Of a stretch of DNA of 64,000 nucleotides, positions 11,936-23,149 are shown one piece after another. The position numbers and the translations under genes are program-made. Numbering within the stretch: position 1 is the first letter of the stretch; the number at the start of each line of letters is the position of its first letter. Source of the DNA: Brachycybe producta (taxonomy: Eukaryota > Arthropoda > Diplopoda > Playtdesmida > Andrognathidae); NCBI GenBank assembly GCA_036925085.1, contig JAUPFP010000033.1, forward strand, positions 1,224,501 to 1,288,500. The letters are read 5' to 3'. The notes below the pieces were generated by a model. It saw only the letters and a list, made by a program, of their open reading frames with translations, did no database searches and was not told the origin of the DNA.

Positions 11936-12765
11936 AGACGGGAATTTTGTTTGCTTTACATAAATTTTTACAGCTGTTTGGGAGTTTTTAATAACTTTAT
12001 GCAGCGCCCAAAATTCGAATGTTTAAATTTTGTCCGAACCCACAAAACAACAAGTAAATATTTTATAAGTTCTTAAGAACCGATTATGAAATATTCAACT
12101 GAATTATGAAATATTTTTAAAGCTCTCAAAAAAAAAATACAGACAAATTCATAATGCATCATGTTGTACATATTAAAGGAGAATTTTATATACTGTATAA
12201 TAAATAAATTATAAAAATAACTTTCTAATGGTGTTTGTGTGTTTATTCAGTCAATAATAACAAATGAAACAGATATTCTTGTAGAAAATTGTAAACAAAC
12301 TGACAAGAAAAATAAGACAAAAAATATATATATAGATAGATATAGGTAAAACATGTATAATTGACAGAAAGAAGAAAAAAAAAAGATTATGGAGATTATT
12401 AGCTTTAATATTTTTTCTATAGAAATATAGAAATATAGAAAAATTCTTCTTTAGAAATAAGATTTAGTCACGAGACTCTTTCAACCTAATCCAATAATAG
12501 GTGAACTGATTTATGAAAAGTGAAACGAAAAAAACATTAAACAATTATTTTTTTCTTCAATACTACTTTTATCAACTCAAGATGACTGGCTCGCTTATTT
12601 AAACATAGCAATGTCATTAAAATTTTCCAATTGTACTGATTGGTCCAGTGAGGTTTTTCCAACCAATAACTATTGCACAGTTGCTCTGGAAGGTCTTAGG
12701 CTAGGTTTATACTCCAAACTTCTCTTAAGATTTTGCAAGCTTTGAAGCTTCTAGAAAGTAGCTCC
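11936..12765. other. A+T-rich DNA, no gene seen
   Basis: Contains short ATAGAAAT tandem units near 12415-12440. A locally palindromic CAAGCTTTGAAGCTTCTAG lies near 12737. No gene was recognised. Confidence 0.5.
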
Positions 12766-12769
12766 CCAA

Positions 12770-13290
12770 AGCTTACCTTGTTCATACAACATGTGGTCTT
12801 GCAAGCCTTACAATATTTTCTAAATATGCACTATATAAAACACCTTATTCAAAATGTCACCCATGGAAATTGAAGAAAAATAATTCATTAGAAATTACAT
12901 ATTGCAGTTTCAAACAGGCAACATTTTTAAATTTTCAAAAAATTTGTCAAAAAATTTTAATATTTAGAAAAAATTCTCTGAACATCAATGAACCCTGATT
13001 CTATGTTCACCTTATATATTTCCACAATTTTCATGAAGTCAGAAATGTTCTGAGAGCTTATTTTTTTTTGGAAAAAAATTGCAAAAATTACAATTTATGC
13101 ACTTTTTTTGTGCCAATTTTAGCAAAATATACATGATTTGAAAAAAAAAATGACAAAATATGCAAAAACATGCATTATAAAATTCATATATTTAGCTTCA
13201 GCATGATATGAATCATGTTCCTATCTCATCTAGCATGAATTCTGAGCCAGCATACTAAACATGCATTTTTGCATGAACCTCCTTGCCCTG
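12770..13290. mobile_element. hAT-like repeat, degraded copy
   Basis: Shares about 450 bp with the complete element at 57101-57636, including TTCATGAAGTCAGAAA, CAAAATATGCAAAAACATGC and GCTTCAGCATGATATGAATC. The right terminus CCTTGCCCTG is intact at 13290. The left terminus is eroded (about 12770) and no target-site duplication could be matched. Confidence 0.75.
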
Positions 13291-14015
13291 GAATTATCAG
13301 AGAAAGTCTCCTCATATAAATAATACAACCAGTAATCTTGAATTGTCACAAAGATAAATATCGTTTAATATATTGAATACCCTTGAAGATAAATTCATGT
13401 TGAGAACCCAGCTCAGAGAGTTCAAGTGCCATGTTTCCTTCCATGAATTTTGGGCCAGAAACCCAACAACCCCCCCCCCCCCCCCATTTCTCTCATCATC
13501 ATCATGATAAAAAAACATAAAAATTCTATTTTGGAATTTCAAATAAAATCTAACGGGAGTTTCTTGTTCTTAATATATATCGAATACCATTTTCTCCATA
13601 TGATTGAACATATATTATAGAATAAGAAAAGGAACAAGCCCATCAATGGATCGAATATCTTTTGAAGAGTTCTCAATAGACAACCAAAAAAAAAACCTCC
13701 ACAAAAGATTTATCTTAGGTCCAAATTCAAGAGGGGAAAACTTAGTCCTCGAACTACAACTTGAAGCCTCTGAGAAGGGTTTCAATATAGAAAAATCCTA
13801 CTCGAAGGTACTTAAATTACCCTTCAATGTTGGAACCACTTCTTCTGAGGGTTCAAGTGACATGTTTCTGCGTTTATTTCTTGAAATTAACTTCAGCTTT
13901 CAAACCTCAAACTCTTTCTGTCTTTCATAATATGAAAAAGAAGAAGAAGAAGAAAACTAGAAACGCGTTCAGAATATTGAATGTGTTGGAATTTGGAGAA
14001 CATGAAAAAAGTTAA
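13291..14015. repeat. Fragments of the GTTCNAACATAGAAA family plus C16 run
   Basis: Dispersed-block motifs occur near 13400-13430 and 13760-13870, the latter including an inverted pair of TCTGAGAAGGGTTTCAA-like segments. A C run spans 13470-13485. The 108-codon frame 13604-13930 crosses these repeats and is not a credible gene. Confidence 0.5.
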
Positions 14016-14026
14016 GAAATTGAAGG

Positions 14027-14060
14027 TGGTCGGTCGGTCGGTACGTCTGGATGGACGGAC
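14027..14060. repeat. GGTC/GGAC tetranucleotide cluster
   Basis: Short run of GGTC units followed by GGATGGACGGAC. Confidence 0.8.
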
Positions 14061-14499
14061 AATAAATATTGGGTAGTTAGAAAAACAGATCACGTTCAAG
14101 TCGATGATGACCTTTCGATTTCGAAATGTCGTCCAAACAAAATCCAAATGTTTATTGGATATAATATCAAAAAGAACAAGTTGTAAAACTTGTGTAAAAT
14201 TTTAGAATTGGCTTCAAACACACAAACAAAGAAAAACAAGTCAATGAAATTGACTGCATTTCCAATTGTAACAACATAAATTATAGCGAAAAATTAATAA
14301 TAAATAAATTTTTTTTATAAATATTGATTGTCACAAAAAAAATTCTTGTCTCTCTTGAGTTTTTTCTAGTAATGTAGTTCTCTTAATAAAAAGAAATTGA
14401 AAGTGAGATCGAAACTAGAAAGGTTTTTTTACTCAAGGTATTTTACATTTATAGAAGTTTAACATTTTTTGTCTTTAAATCTTTGTACCTTTTTTTAGG

Positions 14500-15120
14500 T
14501 TTTTTTGGGAATTCTAAGGTCAGTGCAGCATTCTTGAGGCATTTTAGGGCATTTAAGCAATTTTAGATTTTTGGCCATTTTTTTGAAAAATGACAAGATT
14601 TTTTTCCCCAACTTTTTCAAATTTTGAAATTTTTTTTTTAAATCTTTGTAAAGTTTACTTTTTTGAGCTTTTTTGAACTTCAGGAGTGCAGGACTGAGGC
14701 ACTTTCAGGGCATTTAAATAACTTTAGATTTTTGACTTATTTTTTTTTTGTTGAAAAATGCAAAATCAATAGACATTATTTTTTCGACTTTTACTAATTT
14801 TAAATTCTCAGATGTTTGTATTTTTCTAGTTTTTAGGGCTTCAGAAGACAGTATGGTAAAAATCTGAGGCATTTTCAGGGTATTTAGGCAAAACACTTCA
14901 ATTTTTGGCCATTTCTTGTAAAAAAATGTATAGAAATGATTTTTTTAAAAAAATTACGAGGATTTAAAAATTTTTCAAATGGAGGCAGCATTTGAAAAAT
15001 CCTCATCATTTTTTAAAGCTTTTTGGGGATAATTCTGGAGCCAAAATGGAGCCGTTCCCGAGGCATTTTTAAGGTCGTTTATAAACCCTTTTTTTTCGAT
15101 TTTTGACTTTTTTTTAAAGA
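14500..15120. repeat. Divergent tandem array of four ~160-190-bp units
   Basis: The block GAGGCATTTTAGGGCATTTA, then TTTTAGATTTTTGGCC, recurs at about 14538, 14695, 14867 and 15060 with substitutions and small indels. The spacing is about 157, 172 and 193 bp. A further relative is near 18276-18360. The units are A+T-rich with long T runs and no coding content. Confidence 0.7.
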
Positions 15121-15129
15121 AAAATAATA

Positions 15130-15900
15130 TATGAATCAATCGATGTGTTTTCACCTCGATATGTAACATTGGAAACCAAGGAGATTGATTGTATTTGAAT
15201 TTTTTTTAAAAAACATGTCTTTGTGTGTTGAGTGAATGGATGGCTTTTAAGCTGTCAACTATTGTGTGATTACCTCGTATCGTCATAACTTTATGAATTT
15301 ATAAGTGGCTCATTTTTTTTGTTGAAAAGAAACGATATTTCCATGTATTTTTTTGAAACATAATATTTATAAATTATAATGAATAAAAAATGCTTTTAGA
15401 TTAATTGTCAGATATTTCTTTTGTTGTTGTAATTCATAAATACTACTTGTGTTTTCAATATAAACATTAATATACATATAAGACTGCATTATATCAGATA
15501 ATCTACATAATTATTGATTAAATATATAATTTAGTATTAAATCAATAATACAAAAATAAAATATATCATAAAATTAGCTCAAAAGTTGTGAACAAAATTT
15601 CCAATAATCCAATTTAAGCTAAAAATGTTAATCTTTTTTATTACTATTTCAGTATTTTTTTTTTTGACGATGAAGTTAATTTTTCTAATGCGAATCTGAC
15701 AAACATTTACAAATTAAAATATTTAATTTTTTAATGCTGCAAACTCTGGTTATTATGTATTTGAAAAACTAAAGGAGAAATTGAAAGTGTTTTAGACACA
15801 AAAAATGGTAGCTGAATCACATAATTAAGTTAATATAATAATCATGTTGATTAATAATATCTTTTGAAATAAACTTCTTATTGATAAAAATTAAAAATTG
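15130..15900. other. A+T-rich DNA, no gene seen
   Basis: Low-complexity A+T-rich sequence. A single foldback-family-like fragment may lie near 15760-15800, but it is weak. Confidence 0.5.
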
Positions 15901-15904
15901 TCTG

Positions 15905-17000
15905 CTTATGACAGTTATTCGTTTCCACTACAAAATTAACTGCAGTTAACTAACCAAGATTATAATGAACTGCGGATAAGCTAGAAAGAAGTAGTACTGT
16001 TGGGTGTTTCTATTTTGAAGACACTTAAATGTGGTTAAATGATTCGGAGTCACTTCCTGTTAAACAGTTGTGGATTTGGTGAAGTTTTCATATGTAAGCA
16101 TAGGCATTGTAGGCTAAATTTGTTTGAATGCAGGAAGTGCTGTATGTAACCATTCATTGGCATTTCATAATATACTTAACCACAATGTGTCAATCAGGGT
16201 GGCAGTGATTTAAATCACATTGATTTAACTCAAATGATTTTTTTAAATAAATCAAATGATTTTTTTAAAAAAAATATTCACATTTATTTAAACATTTAAA
16301 TTCTACAATAAAAATAAAACCGTTCCCAGCATTTTTCTCTATGTTTATAAAATAAAAGTCCGGTGGTAGGCCTTTCATTAATGCAGTATTTTTTTTGGAA
16401 GTACCCCCAATTGACTAGTGGAAAAATCATTAAAGAGATACATACATATAAATAGTAATAGTAATCTATGTAAGAGCCTCAAAGGTAAACTGTTTTAAGT
16501 CACCAAACCTAAATTTTACAGTGGAGTTGTTACTACTGATAGAACTTGACAAGCTGTTTAAAAAACACGAATTTTACATATTATGAAGATGTAAAAAACG
16601 TATTTTTTTTTAAAAAAAAGTGACTTAACCCAGTTTACCTCTTGAGGCACTGATTTGCTTTGGAAACTGAAAAGACTGCAAAGCTGGTGTTTATATGTTC
16701 AGAATGTTAAATTAAACATACTTGAAACTTACTATTTTCAAATTTGAATGTTTATTAACATGCATTAACATTGCAAACATCATCATAAAAAAAATTTAAT
16801 ATTTCATATAAATGATAAAAAAACCAAAAAATCTGATTTAAATAAAAAAAAATCTGATCTAAATCAAGTAAATCGATTTATTTGATTTAAAAAAAAAATC
16901 AAAAAAAATCAGCCACCCATGGTTAATGTAACCACCTTTGTTTCCGCTAGAAAATTAATTATAATTAACTTTTTAACTGCAGTCAAATTTTTGAAGTAGA
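15905..17000. mobile_element. Foldback element with TTTCCNCTA...TTAACTGCAGTTAAC ends, interrupted
   Basis: The left end carries CGTTTCCACTACAAAATTAA and CTGCAGTTAAC. The right end (about 16937-16985) carries the inverted equivalents. A homologous, uninterrupted copy lies at 40520-40900, sharing CACTTCCTGTTAA, AGGCTAA.TTTGTTTGAA and ATGGTTAA. Comparison shows that 16197-16921 is an insertion. The element has no coding content and no superfamily was assigned. Confidence 0.65.
16197..16921. mobile_element. TTTAAATCA-type MITE, complete, nested
   Basis: Left end CAGGGTGGCAGTGATTTAAA and, on the opposite strand, right end GGGTGGCTGATTTTTTTTGA, with TTTAAATCA motifs repeated inside both arms. The ends resemble hAT-type CAGGG termini, but a clean 8-bp duplication was not resolved. 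Its insertion splits the older element at 15905-17000. Related fragments lie at 985-1390 and 34500-34590. Confidence 0.7.
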
Positions 17001-17059
17001 TAGAAACTAGGTATTATACAGTTGGATCATCTTCGCAATGACATAAAAAGTTTAATTTA

Positions 17060-17190
17060 AAAGATATCAACATGAAATTACCCTTCTAGTTTCTAAAACA
17101 CTTTCAAGTGTAATTTTAATTTTCGCTCTTTAAAAGTTATGTTATTCAGAGTTCGATGAGCTTTTCCAATGTTAAACCACCTTAAGATAA
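17060..17190. repeat. Foldback-family right arm (solo)
   Basis: AAAGATATCAACATGAAATT is followed by CCCTTCTAGTTTCTAAAACA near 17080-17100, matching the right arm of the complete copy at 23150-23530. The left arm was not found. Confidence 0.55.
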
Positions 17191-18250
17191 AAAAAAAAAT
17201 CAGATTTTGTTACAGACTAGAATAGTAGGTGTATATGCTAAGAAGCATTCATGATTTCTTAATAGATAAAACGTTGTATGACAATGTGTAAATATTAATA
17301 ATTTCATTTTCCAATAAGTGTTTTTACGTGTTAATTTTTTTTTTAAAAAATATCGCTTAATGTATAAGTTACATAGAAATGAAAAACTGACACACTATCT
17401 TAAAAAAACGAAGTTTATACGAGTGAACTACTGACACAAACGGAACCAATCCAGAGTCATTTTAGCTCACATGAGGCTATTTAAGCGTATAAAATACGCG
17501 GTCTTTACAACTACTTTTCTGAGCATAATAACAGTAATTAAATAAATTCAATTATCAAAATGTAGACCTAATAAAAAAAATTACCATTTTTGAACTTTGC
17601 TTATTTGTATGTTCTAATTGCTATTTAGTAAGAACAAACAATATATATATATATAAAATAATCATTAATTATGCACTTGTTAAGAGTTAGCCTTTAAATA
17701 GATTCATGATGAATAGAATAGATTAGACAAACAATTATGTAAATACACAAAAGTCGATCTTATTATTTAAATTAACATGAAGCTTATTATCATATGGCTT
17801 TTATATATTTTTAATAATTAATAAATACAAAGAGCAGAAGGCAAAAAAAAATTAAGGATGTGAAAAACGGGTCATGGAAATTCGGCCAGTTGAGAGCCCA
17901 ACCTTTTCACGGTATTTTTCAATTTATTTTATTTATGGAGGTTATATGTTGGGCTTTTTTTGTGTGGCAATTTTAGCCCTACTCAGGCCGATTGAACGGG
18001 GCGTTGAAACCTGCAAAGGCGCCATTAAAAGCCAGAAATGCAAAAAAACGGAATATAAAATTAAAATTTCGTCAATTAGATGTAATTGTCAAATAAAGTG
18101 GGTAAAATAAAAATGTGCCAATTTTTCTAAAATGAATATTCTACTTTGGTTTGTGGCTCGCCTTTACCAGAATCGAGAGGCGCCTCTAAACGTTTCGCAC
18201 TGGGCCGTTGAGTGCCACTAAACGTTTTGCATTAGGCGCCACACTACCTA
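17191..18250. other. A+T-rich DNA with a hAT-like end near 18255
   Basis: Holds a TA run near 17641-17655. Near 18165-18258, GGCGCC-containing sequence ends in CGGCACTG, which looks like a hAT-type terminus, but no partner end was located. The 78-codon frame at 17874 is not recognisable. Confidence 0.45.
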
Positions 18251-18259
18251 TAGAAACGG

Positions 18260-18420
18260 CACTGTCTGAGAACCTTTCAGATTTCTTCAGTGTATTTTAA
18301 ACAATTTTTGATTTTTAGCCCTTTTTTTTTAAAGGTTTCAATTATTTTTAAATTCGTAATTTCTATTGGGCTTTTTTTATTGGCAAGTTGAGCTTTTGGC
18401 TTTTTCAGTTCGTTTATTTG
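18260..18420. repeat. Outlying copy of the 14.5-kb tandem unit
   Basis: CTTCAGTGTATTTTAAACAA, then TTTTTGATTTTTAGCCC, follows the same motif order as the units at 14500-15120. Confidence 0.4.
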
Positions 18421-18990
18421 GATTTTTCATTCAGCAATAAGATGATGTGCATCAAAATCTTTGTTTTTTGAGAGCTCCATTAAACTCAATCCAAATTCCA
18501 GTAATTCAATTATCATTAATTATGAAAACCTTTTCCCAGCACTATTAAAAATCTAATAATGCCCACCAATTGTTTAAATTCCATCATTATTATAAAGACA
18601 ATAGATTTTCGTGATAAATGTCGACTATAGGCGGCCATATTTAAATAGTATGGGGACTGTGAAGACAACACACACTATCATTATTATTTCTCTCTGATAG
18701 ATTTCGAAATTGACAACAAAAAAAAAAACGATTGCCAATAATGTTTCTACTCACTAACCCACCCTCCCACCTTTTGACTTTCTATTGTGTAATATACAAG
18801 ATGAAAATGAAAAAAAAAAATACTATCTGTCAACTCAAGATTACTGATTACATTATTTAAATGAAGAGCATCATTATCTTGTTCATAATTGTTTTGATTA
18901 GCCGCTATGACGTGTTAACTTTTAGTAAAGAAAAAAAATTGGAAAAACTAAAAATCTACTCTTGATTTGTTAAAAAATTTAGCTTGTATT
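18421..18990. other. A+T-rich DNA, no gene seen
   Basis: No element or gene was recognised. Confidence 0.55.
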
Positions 18991-18999
18991 TTTGGTGGG

Positions 19000-19445
19000 G
19001 GCGCCAGAAAATGGTTTTGCCTAGAAGCAGAGCTAAGCTTTGGCATCATAGCAATAATTAGAGCAAGGCAAGAGATGCACCTGCCTCGGCCGCAAAGCTC
19101 AGGGCGCGAAAATAGGAACTCAAAATAACTAGAATGGTAATTAAGGAACACTGGCGTAACTAGGTTTTTGCGCCAAGAGCAAAAAAAAACCAAGCGCTCC
19201 CTAATTTATTTTTTTGCAGAATTTGGTTAGAGGCTAGAAATTCATAGATGAAACTAGCATCTAGCATAACCTTATTATCAAGACTAAAATGAAGTTTTTT
19301 TTGTTGTTTAAAAATATTAATTATTAAATAGTAAACCTTGAAAGAAAATTTTGAAACTAAAAATGAGATATGAAAGCGCCCTTTTATAGACTGCCGCCAG
19401 GAGCAATCATGATTCAGTTAGATCTTGCTTCCATTGTGGTGACAA
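19000..19445. mobile_element. hAT-like MITE remnants (two pieces)
   Basis: 19149 starts ACTGGCGTAACTAGG-type sequence that follows the 7617-7982 element through TTAGAGGCTAGAAATTCA and TGAAACTAGCATCTAGCATA. The 3' end is replaced by the minisatellite from 19446. Just upstream (19055-19130) lies a fragment resembling 53525-53640 (GCAAGGC, then CTGCC and TAGCTAGAAT-like blocks), probably another hAT-type relic. Confidence 0.65.
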
Positions 19446-19804
19446 TTTCAACTTTTTTTGAAAATTTCAACTTTTTGAAAATTTCAACTTTTTGAAAATT
19501 TCAACTTTTTGAAAATTTCAACTTTTTGAAAATTTCAACTTTTTGAAAATTTCAACTTTTTGAAAATTTCAACTTTTTGAAAATTTCAACTTTTTGAAAA
19601 TTTCAACTTTTTGAAAATTTCAACTTTTTGAAAATTTCAACTTTTTGAAAATTTCAACTTTTTGAAAATTTCAACTTTTTGAAAATTTCAACTTTTTGAA
19701 AATTTCAACTTTTTGAAAATTTCAACTTTTTGAAAATTTCAACTTTTTGAAAATTTCAACTTTTTGAAAATTTCAACTTTTTGAAAATTTCAACTTTTTG
19801 AAAA
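19446..19804. repeat. 17-bp minisatellite, left arm of an inverted pair
   Basis: One 19-bp founder-like unit followed by 20 perfect tandem copies of TTTCAACTTTTTGAAAA (19465-19804), with no substitution or indel. Each unit is itself nearly palindromic. The perfect homogeneity implies recent expansion or conversion. Confidence 0.95.
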
Positions 19805-19876
19805 ATAGAACAAACGTGGCTTTTGCTTATGATAGTCAATAGGCGGAGAAGCCAACGTTTCTTCAATTTTTCTCCA

Positions 19877-20074
19877 GTTGAAATTTTCAAAAAAGTTGAA
19901 ATTTTCAAAAAAGTTGAAATTTTCAAAAAAGTTGAAATTTTCAAAAAAGTTCAAATTTCCAAAAAAAGTTCAAATTTTCAAAAAAAGTTCAAATTTTCAA
20001 AAAAGTTCAAATTTTCAAAAAAAGTTAAAATTTTCAAAAAAAGTTAAAATTTTCAAAAAAAGTTCAAATTTTCA
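19877..20074. repeat. 18-19-bp minisatellite, right arm of an inverted pair
   Basis: About 11 units of GTTGAAATTTTCAAAAAA, the reverse complement of the left-array unit plus one or two A. The inner four units are uniform. Outer units change GTTGAAA to GTTCAAA or GTTAAAA. The spacer (19805-19876) and outer flanks (CCATTGTGGTGAC; GTCACTCC-like CACTCCAATGG) also show imperfect mirror symmetry. Confidence 0.92.
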
Positions 20075-20079
20075 CTCCA

Positions 20080-20815
20080 ATGGGAAACAATGCATTACTG
20101 CTCTGTTTGGCATTTATTGAATTGAGACAAAACATTGAATGTTCAATTGAATGTTTTTCTCAATTCGCGCTAAAAAGGCGCCCCCATTTAATTTAAATAA
20201 ACCAACCAATAATCTTAAGAGTTAACAAATTAAGAGCTCTTCTTCTGATCCACTCCTACTATCTACTTTTTTAGTCATATTAAACTACGAAAAAAAAAGT
20301 TATATAAAAAAGAATATTAAATGTCATTTTGGATGAATACAAAAAAAAACTAAGAGGCAAATTTCAACAAAATATCCATTAAGGAAATCAATACGCTGTT
20401 AATTACGTAAAATGAGAAGAAAATTACATTATTCACAATATACATATATAAAAAAAATGACTGTCACTCTTTCTAACTTAAAGCACATTTGTTTTTGTTT
20501 TTTATTATTTCTTTTGTTTCTAAGTTCAATCTTATGAAAGAAAATAATATATAAAGAAAAACTGTCTCAACGTTTGCATAGTAAAAACAAAAACAAAAAA
20601 AGAACTTTTCGCAAAATAAAAAAATTGTGTCACGCAAATGTGAGGAGGGGGAGTGTGGGTGAATCCGAAGAAAAAACACACAACCTGCATATATATTTTT
20701 CTACCTATATATTTAGAGAAGGAAAAAAAACCTCCCCTTACACATACACATCCATTACATGCACACACACATCCAAATATTAAGGTATTTGCTAAAGTGA
20801 AAATATCGATTATTT
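20080..20815. other. A+T-rich DNA with CA-rich stretch
   Basis: Contains a CA-rich segment near 20740-20775. No gene was recognised. Confidence 0.55.
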
Positions 20816-20820
20816 ACAAG

Positions 20821-20884
20821 TCAGAGAGAGAGAGAGAGAGAGAGAGAAATTGTTGCATATATAAACTAAGATGAAGAGAGAGAA

Positions 20885-20920
<36 letters not shown>

Positions 20921-21282
20921 TGAGAGAAAGAGAGGTAGAATGAGAAAGAGAGAGAATGAGAAAGAGAGAGAGAATGAGAAAGAGAGAATGAGAGACAGAG
21001 AGAGAGAGAGCAATAGAGAGAAATAGAGATAGAGAGAAAAAGAAAAAGACAAGAGAGAAAGAATGAGAGACACAGAGAGAGAGAGAGAGAGAGAGAATGA
21101 CAGAGAGAGAGAGAGAGAGAGAATGACAGAAAGAGAGAATGACAGAGAGAGAATGACAGAGAGAGAGAGAGAGAGAGAGAATGACAGAAAGAGAGAATGA
21201 CAGAGAGAGAGAATGACAGAGAGAGAGAGAGAGAGAATGACAGACAGAGAGACAGAGAGAGAGAGAGAGAATGAGAGCAAAA
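20821..21282. repeat. ~460-bp GA/GAGAAT polypurine tract
   Basis: Nearly all-purine on the + strand: GA dinucleotides with interspersed GAATGAGA and GAATGACAGA units. A mirror-rich polypurine tract of this kind can adopt triplex (H-DNA) structure. The 160- and 214-codon minus-strand frames here (Ser/Leu-rich) are translation artefacts of the repeat. Confidence 0.95.
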
Positions 21283-21755
21283 AAAAAAACACGGGTAAAC
21301 TTTTTCTTTTCTGTGCTAAGAAAAATTTTTCTGCAACGAAATGAAAGATGGGCGGAAAAGAGACAACTACAAAGAATTTTTTTTTTCAGCAAAACACCTT
21401 TGCAAAAAATAAATTTTGAGTTAGTAGAAGAAAAAAAGCAAAAAAAAAAAGTATGCACTCATGGGAAGTAAAAACAAAAATAGTTTTTTTTTTGTTGTGA
21501 ACGTGCTTACTAAAAAAAAAAATAAGTGCAAATAGGTGCTTGCGTTTACAGAAACGCCTACGGATATTGGTACTTTTCAGTACTTTACGAATGCAAACAA
21601 AATTGAAAGGAAATTTTTGATCAATGCACAAACTCAATCCCGCCATCATTTTATTTTTATTTTTCTCAGTTCTTTAAAAAAGCCCTGTTCACACAGACGC
21701 AACAAGGTAACAACATTTTTAACCTTCAACAGGTTTCAGTAATAAAAGTGGCTAT
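21283..21755. other. A+T-rich DNA, no gene seen
   Basis: Poly-A and poly-T runs. No gene or element was recognised. Confidence 0.55.
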
Positions 21756-21764
21756 ACTTACATG

Positions 21765-22189
21765 CAGTGCTGCAACTAGGAATTTTGTGCCCGGAGACTA
21801 CATTACTGTGAACGCCCCTTTAACTCCCTAAAGGCTACTCACACACAAATTTGAGTAGTTTGTATAGTGTGAATAAATGTGAATTTTTAGGCTTGCAAGT
21901 GTTAGTTTAAAATCAAAAACTACTCTATTCTCTTTAGTAGACATTGCTTATAGCAGTGTACAACTTTTTGTAAATTTTGCAAATTGCACGACGGGTTTAC
22001 TTAGTGTGAATAATTTGTACAATACATGAAAACTACTAAATTAATGTGCAATAACGAAAATAGTGGAAAAAAGTAGAATTTCAAAATTTATAAGTCGTTT
22101 TTTAATTTTAATTTCTAACCGTTTGGCGCCCCTGTTTGTTGGCGCCCAGAAATGAACTTTCACCCGTCCTCCTCGTTGTTGCGCTACTG
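21765..22189. mobile_element. hAT-type MITE, copy with perfect TSD
   Basis: A 425-bp element starting CAGTGCTGCAACTAGG and ending TTGTTGCGCTACTG. It is flanked by a perfect 8-bp direct repeat, CTTACATG (21757-21764 and 22190-22197). CAGTG ends plus an 8-bp duplication place it in the hAT superfamily. Its interior is unrelated to the 7617 element, so it is a separate family. It is non-coding. Confidence 0.9.
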
Positions 22190-22199
22190 CTTACATGTT

Positions 22200-22600
22200 A
22201 CTGCTACTTATATCGGTTTTCGCCTGATGCATTTTTAAAATGCAAAAAAAAAAATATGTCATTTTTTGATGAAAGAAATTTCCTGCATTTCTTTGATTCA
22301 ATTTCAAATCAATGACTTTCTATAGTTGACGCATATTGCTAGATGTTTCTAAATTATTTCTGTTATACTAGTTGCCAATTGCTCTGTCTTGTTGCCTGTT
22401 ACTATTTTGAACCTATAAACCACAAAGAGAAAAATGGCAACATGTGGTGGACAATAAATTTTGAGAAACATGGAGCAACTTGTTACTAAACACTTTTGTT
22501 TCAGCAACAGGTGTTTCAAAATTATGGCAACTTCATCTCAGTATAGGTCAACAAAAATATTTACCACTTGTTGCCTCTTGAGTGGACAGGACTTTTAAAT
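22200..22600. other. A+T-rich DNA with GTTGCC-rich repeat-like sequence
   Basis: Recurring GTTGCC/GGCAAC motifs at 22375-22575 suggest a degraded foldback repeat, but arms were not cleanly paired. Confidence 0.4.
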
Positions 22601-22601
22601 T

Positions 22602-22721
22602 CAATATGAGAAAGGAAGATGAAATGTGGAAGCCATTTTGTTTGCTTCATGTATTTCACAAGTCATGACATACATGAAGCAAACAAAATGGCTGCCAAAC
22701 ATCATCATTATTCTCATATTG
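22602..22721. repeat. 120-bp palindrome
   Basis: Perfect 22-bp inner arms (22632-22653 and 22671-22692, GCCATTTTGTTTGCTTCATG...) flank a 17-base loop. The symmetry continues imperfectly out to CAATATGAGAA at 22602-22612 and its complement at 22711-22721. It could be a small foldback element. No flanking duplication was resolved. Confidence 0.9.
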
Positions 22722-23149
22722 ATTGAAAAAAAAAAACCTAACAAAATGAGGAAGACGTGGCGCTGTGCATAAATGATGTATTACATTAATTATATATAAT
22801 AATTTTGTTATGAATATTTCAAACTTATAAATATTTGCAAATAGTAAACATTCATTAATCAAAAAAAAAGTATAGACACAAATAGAAAACCCGATAAATA
22901 AATTAGAATATTCAATTATTATATGATGCAAAAAAGCATTAAGAAGTGTTAGAACATCAAAGTTCGGGTGTAAATTTTGGAACTCAAATAACTACGCCTA
23001 TTTTTGCTTTGAATGTGGAACGAAATTAAATTTAACGGCTCTAAGCATTACATGGAAGCTATCAGTGATTGCCAAAAATCAAGGGGGCAAACTTAAGCAC
23101 ATTTAATTTTGCGTTTTTCAATAAATGAAGACTGTTTAGACTTTTTTTT

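Noticed and set aside
13604-13930. 108-codon open frame
   Set aside because: It overlaps dispersed-repeat blocks found at several other places in non-coding context.
19446-20074. CRISPR array
   Set aside because: The units are contiguous with no unique spacers, and the genome is clearly animal-like.
20810-21458. Open frames of 160 and 214 codons on the minus strand
   Set aside because: They are translations of the GA/TC repeat (Ser/Leu/His runs) with no domain.
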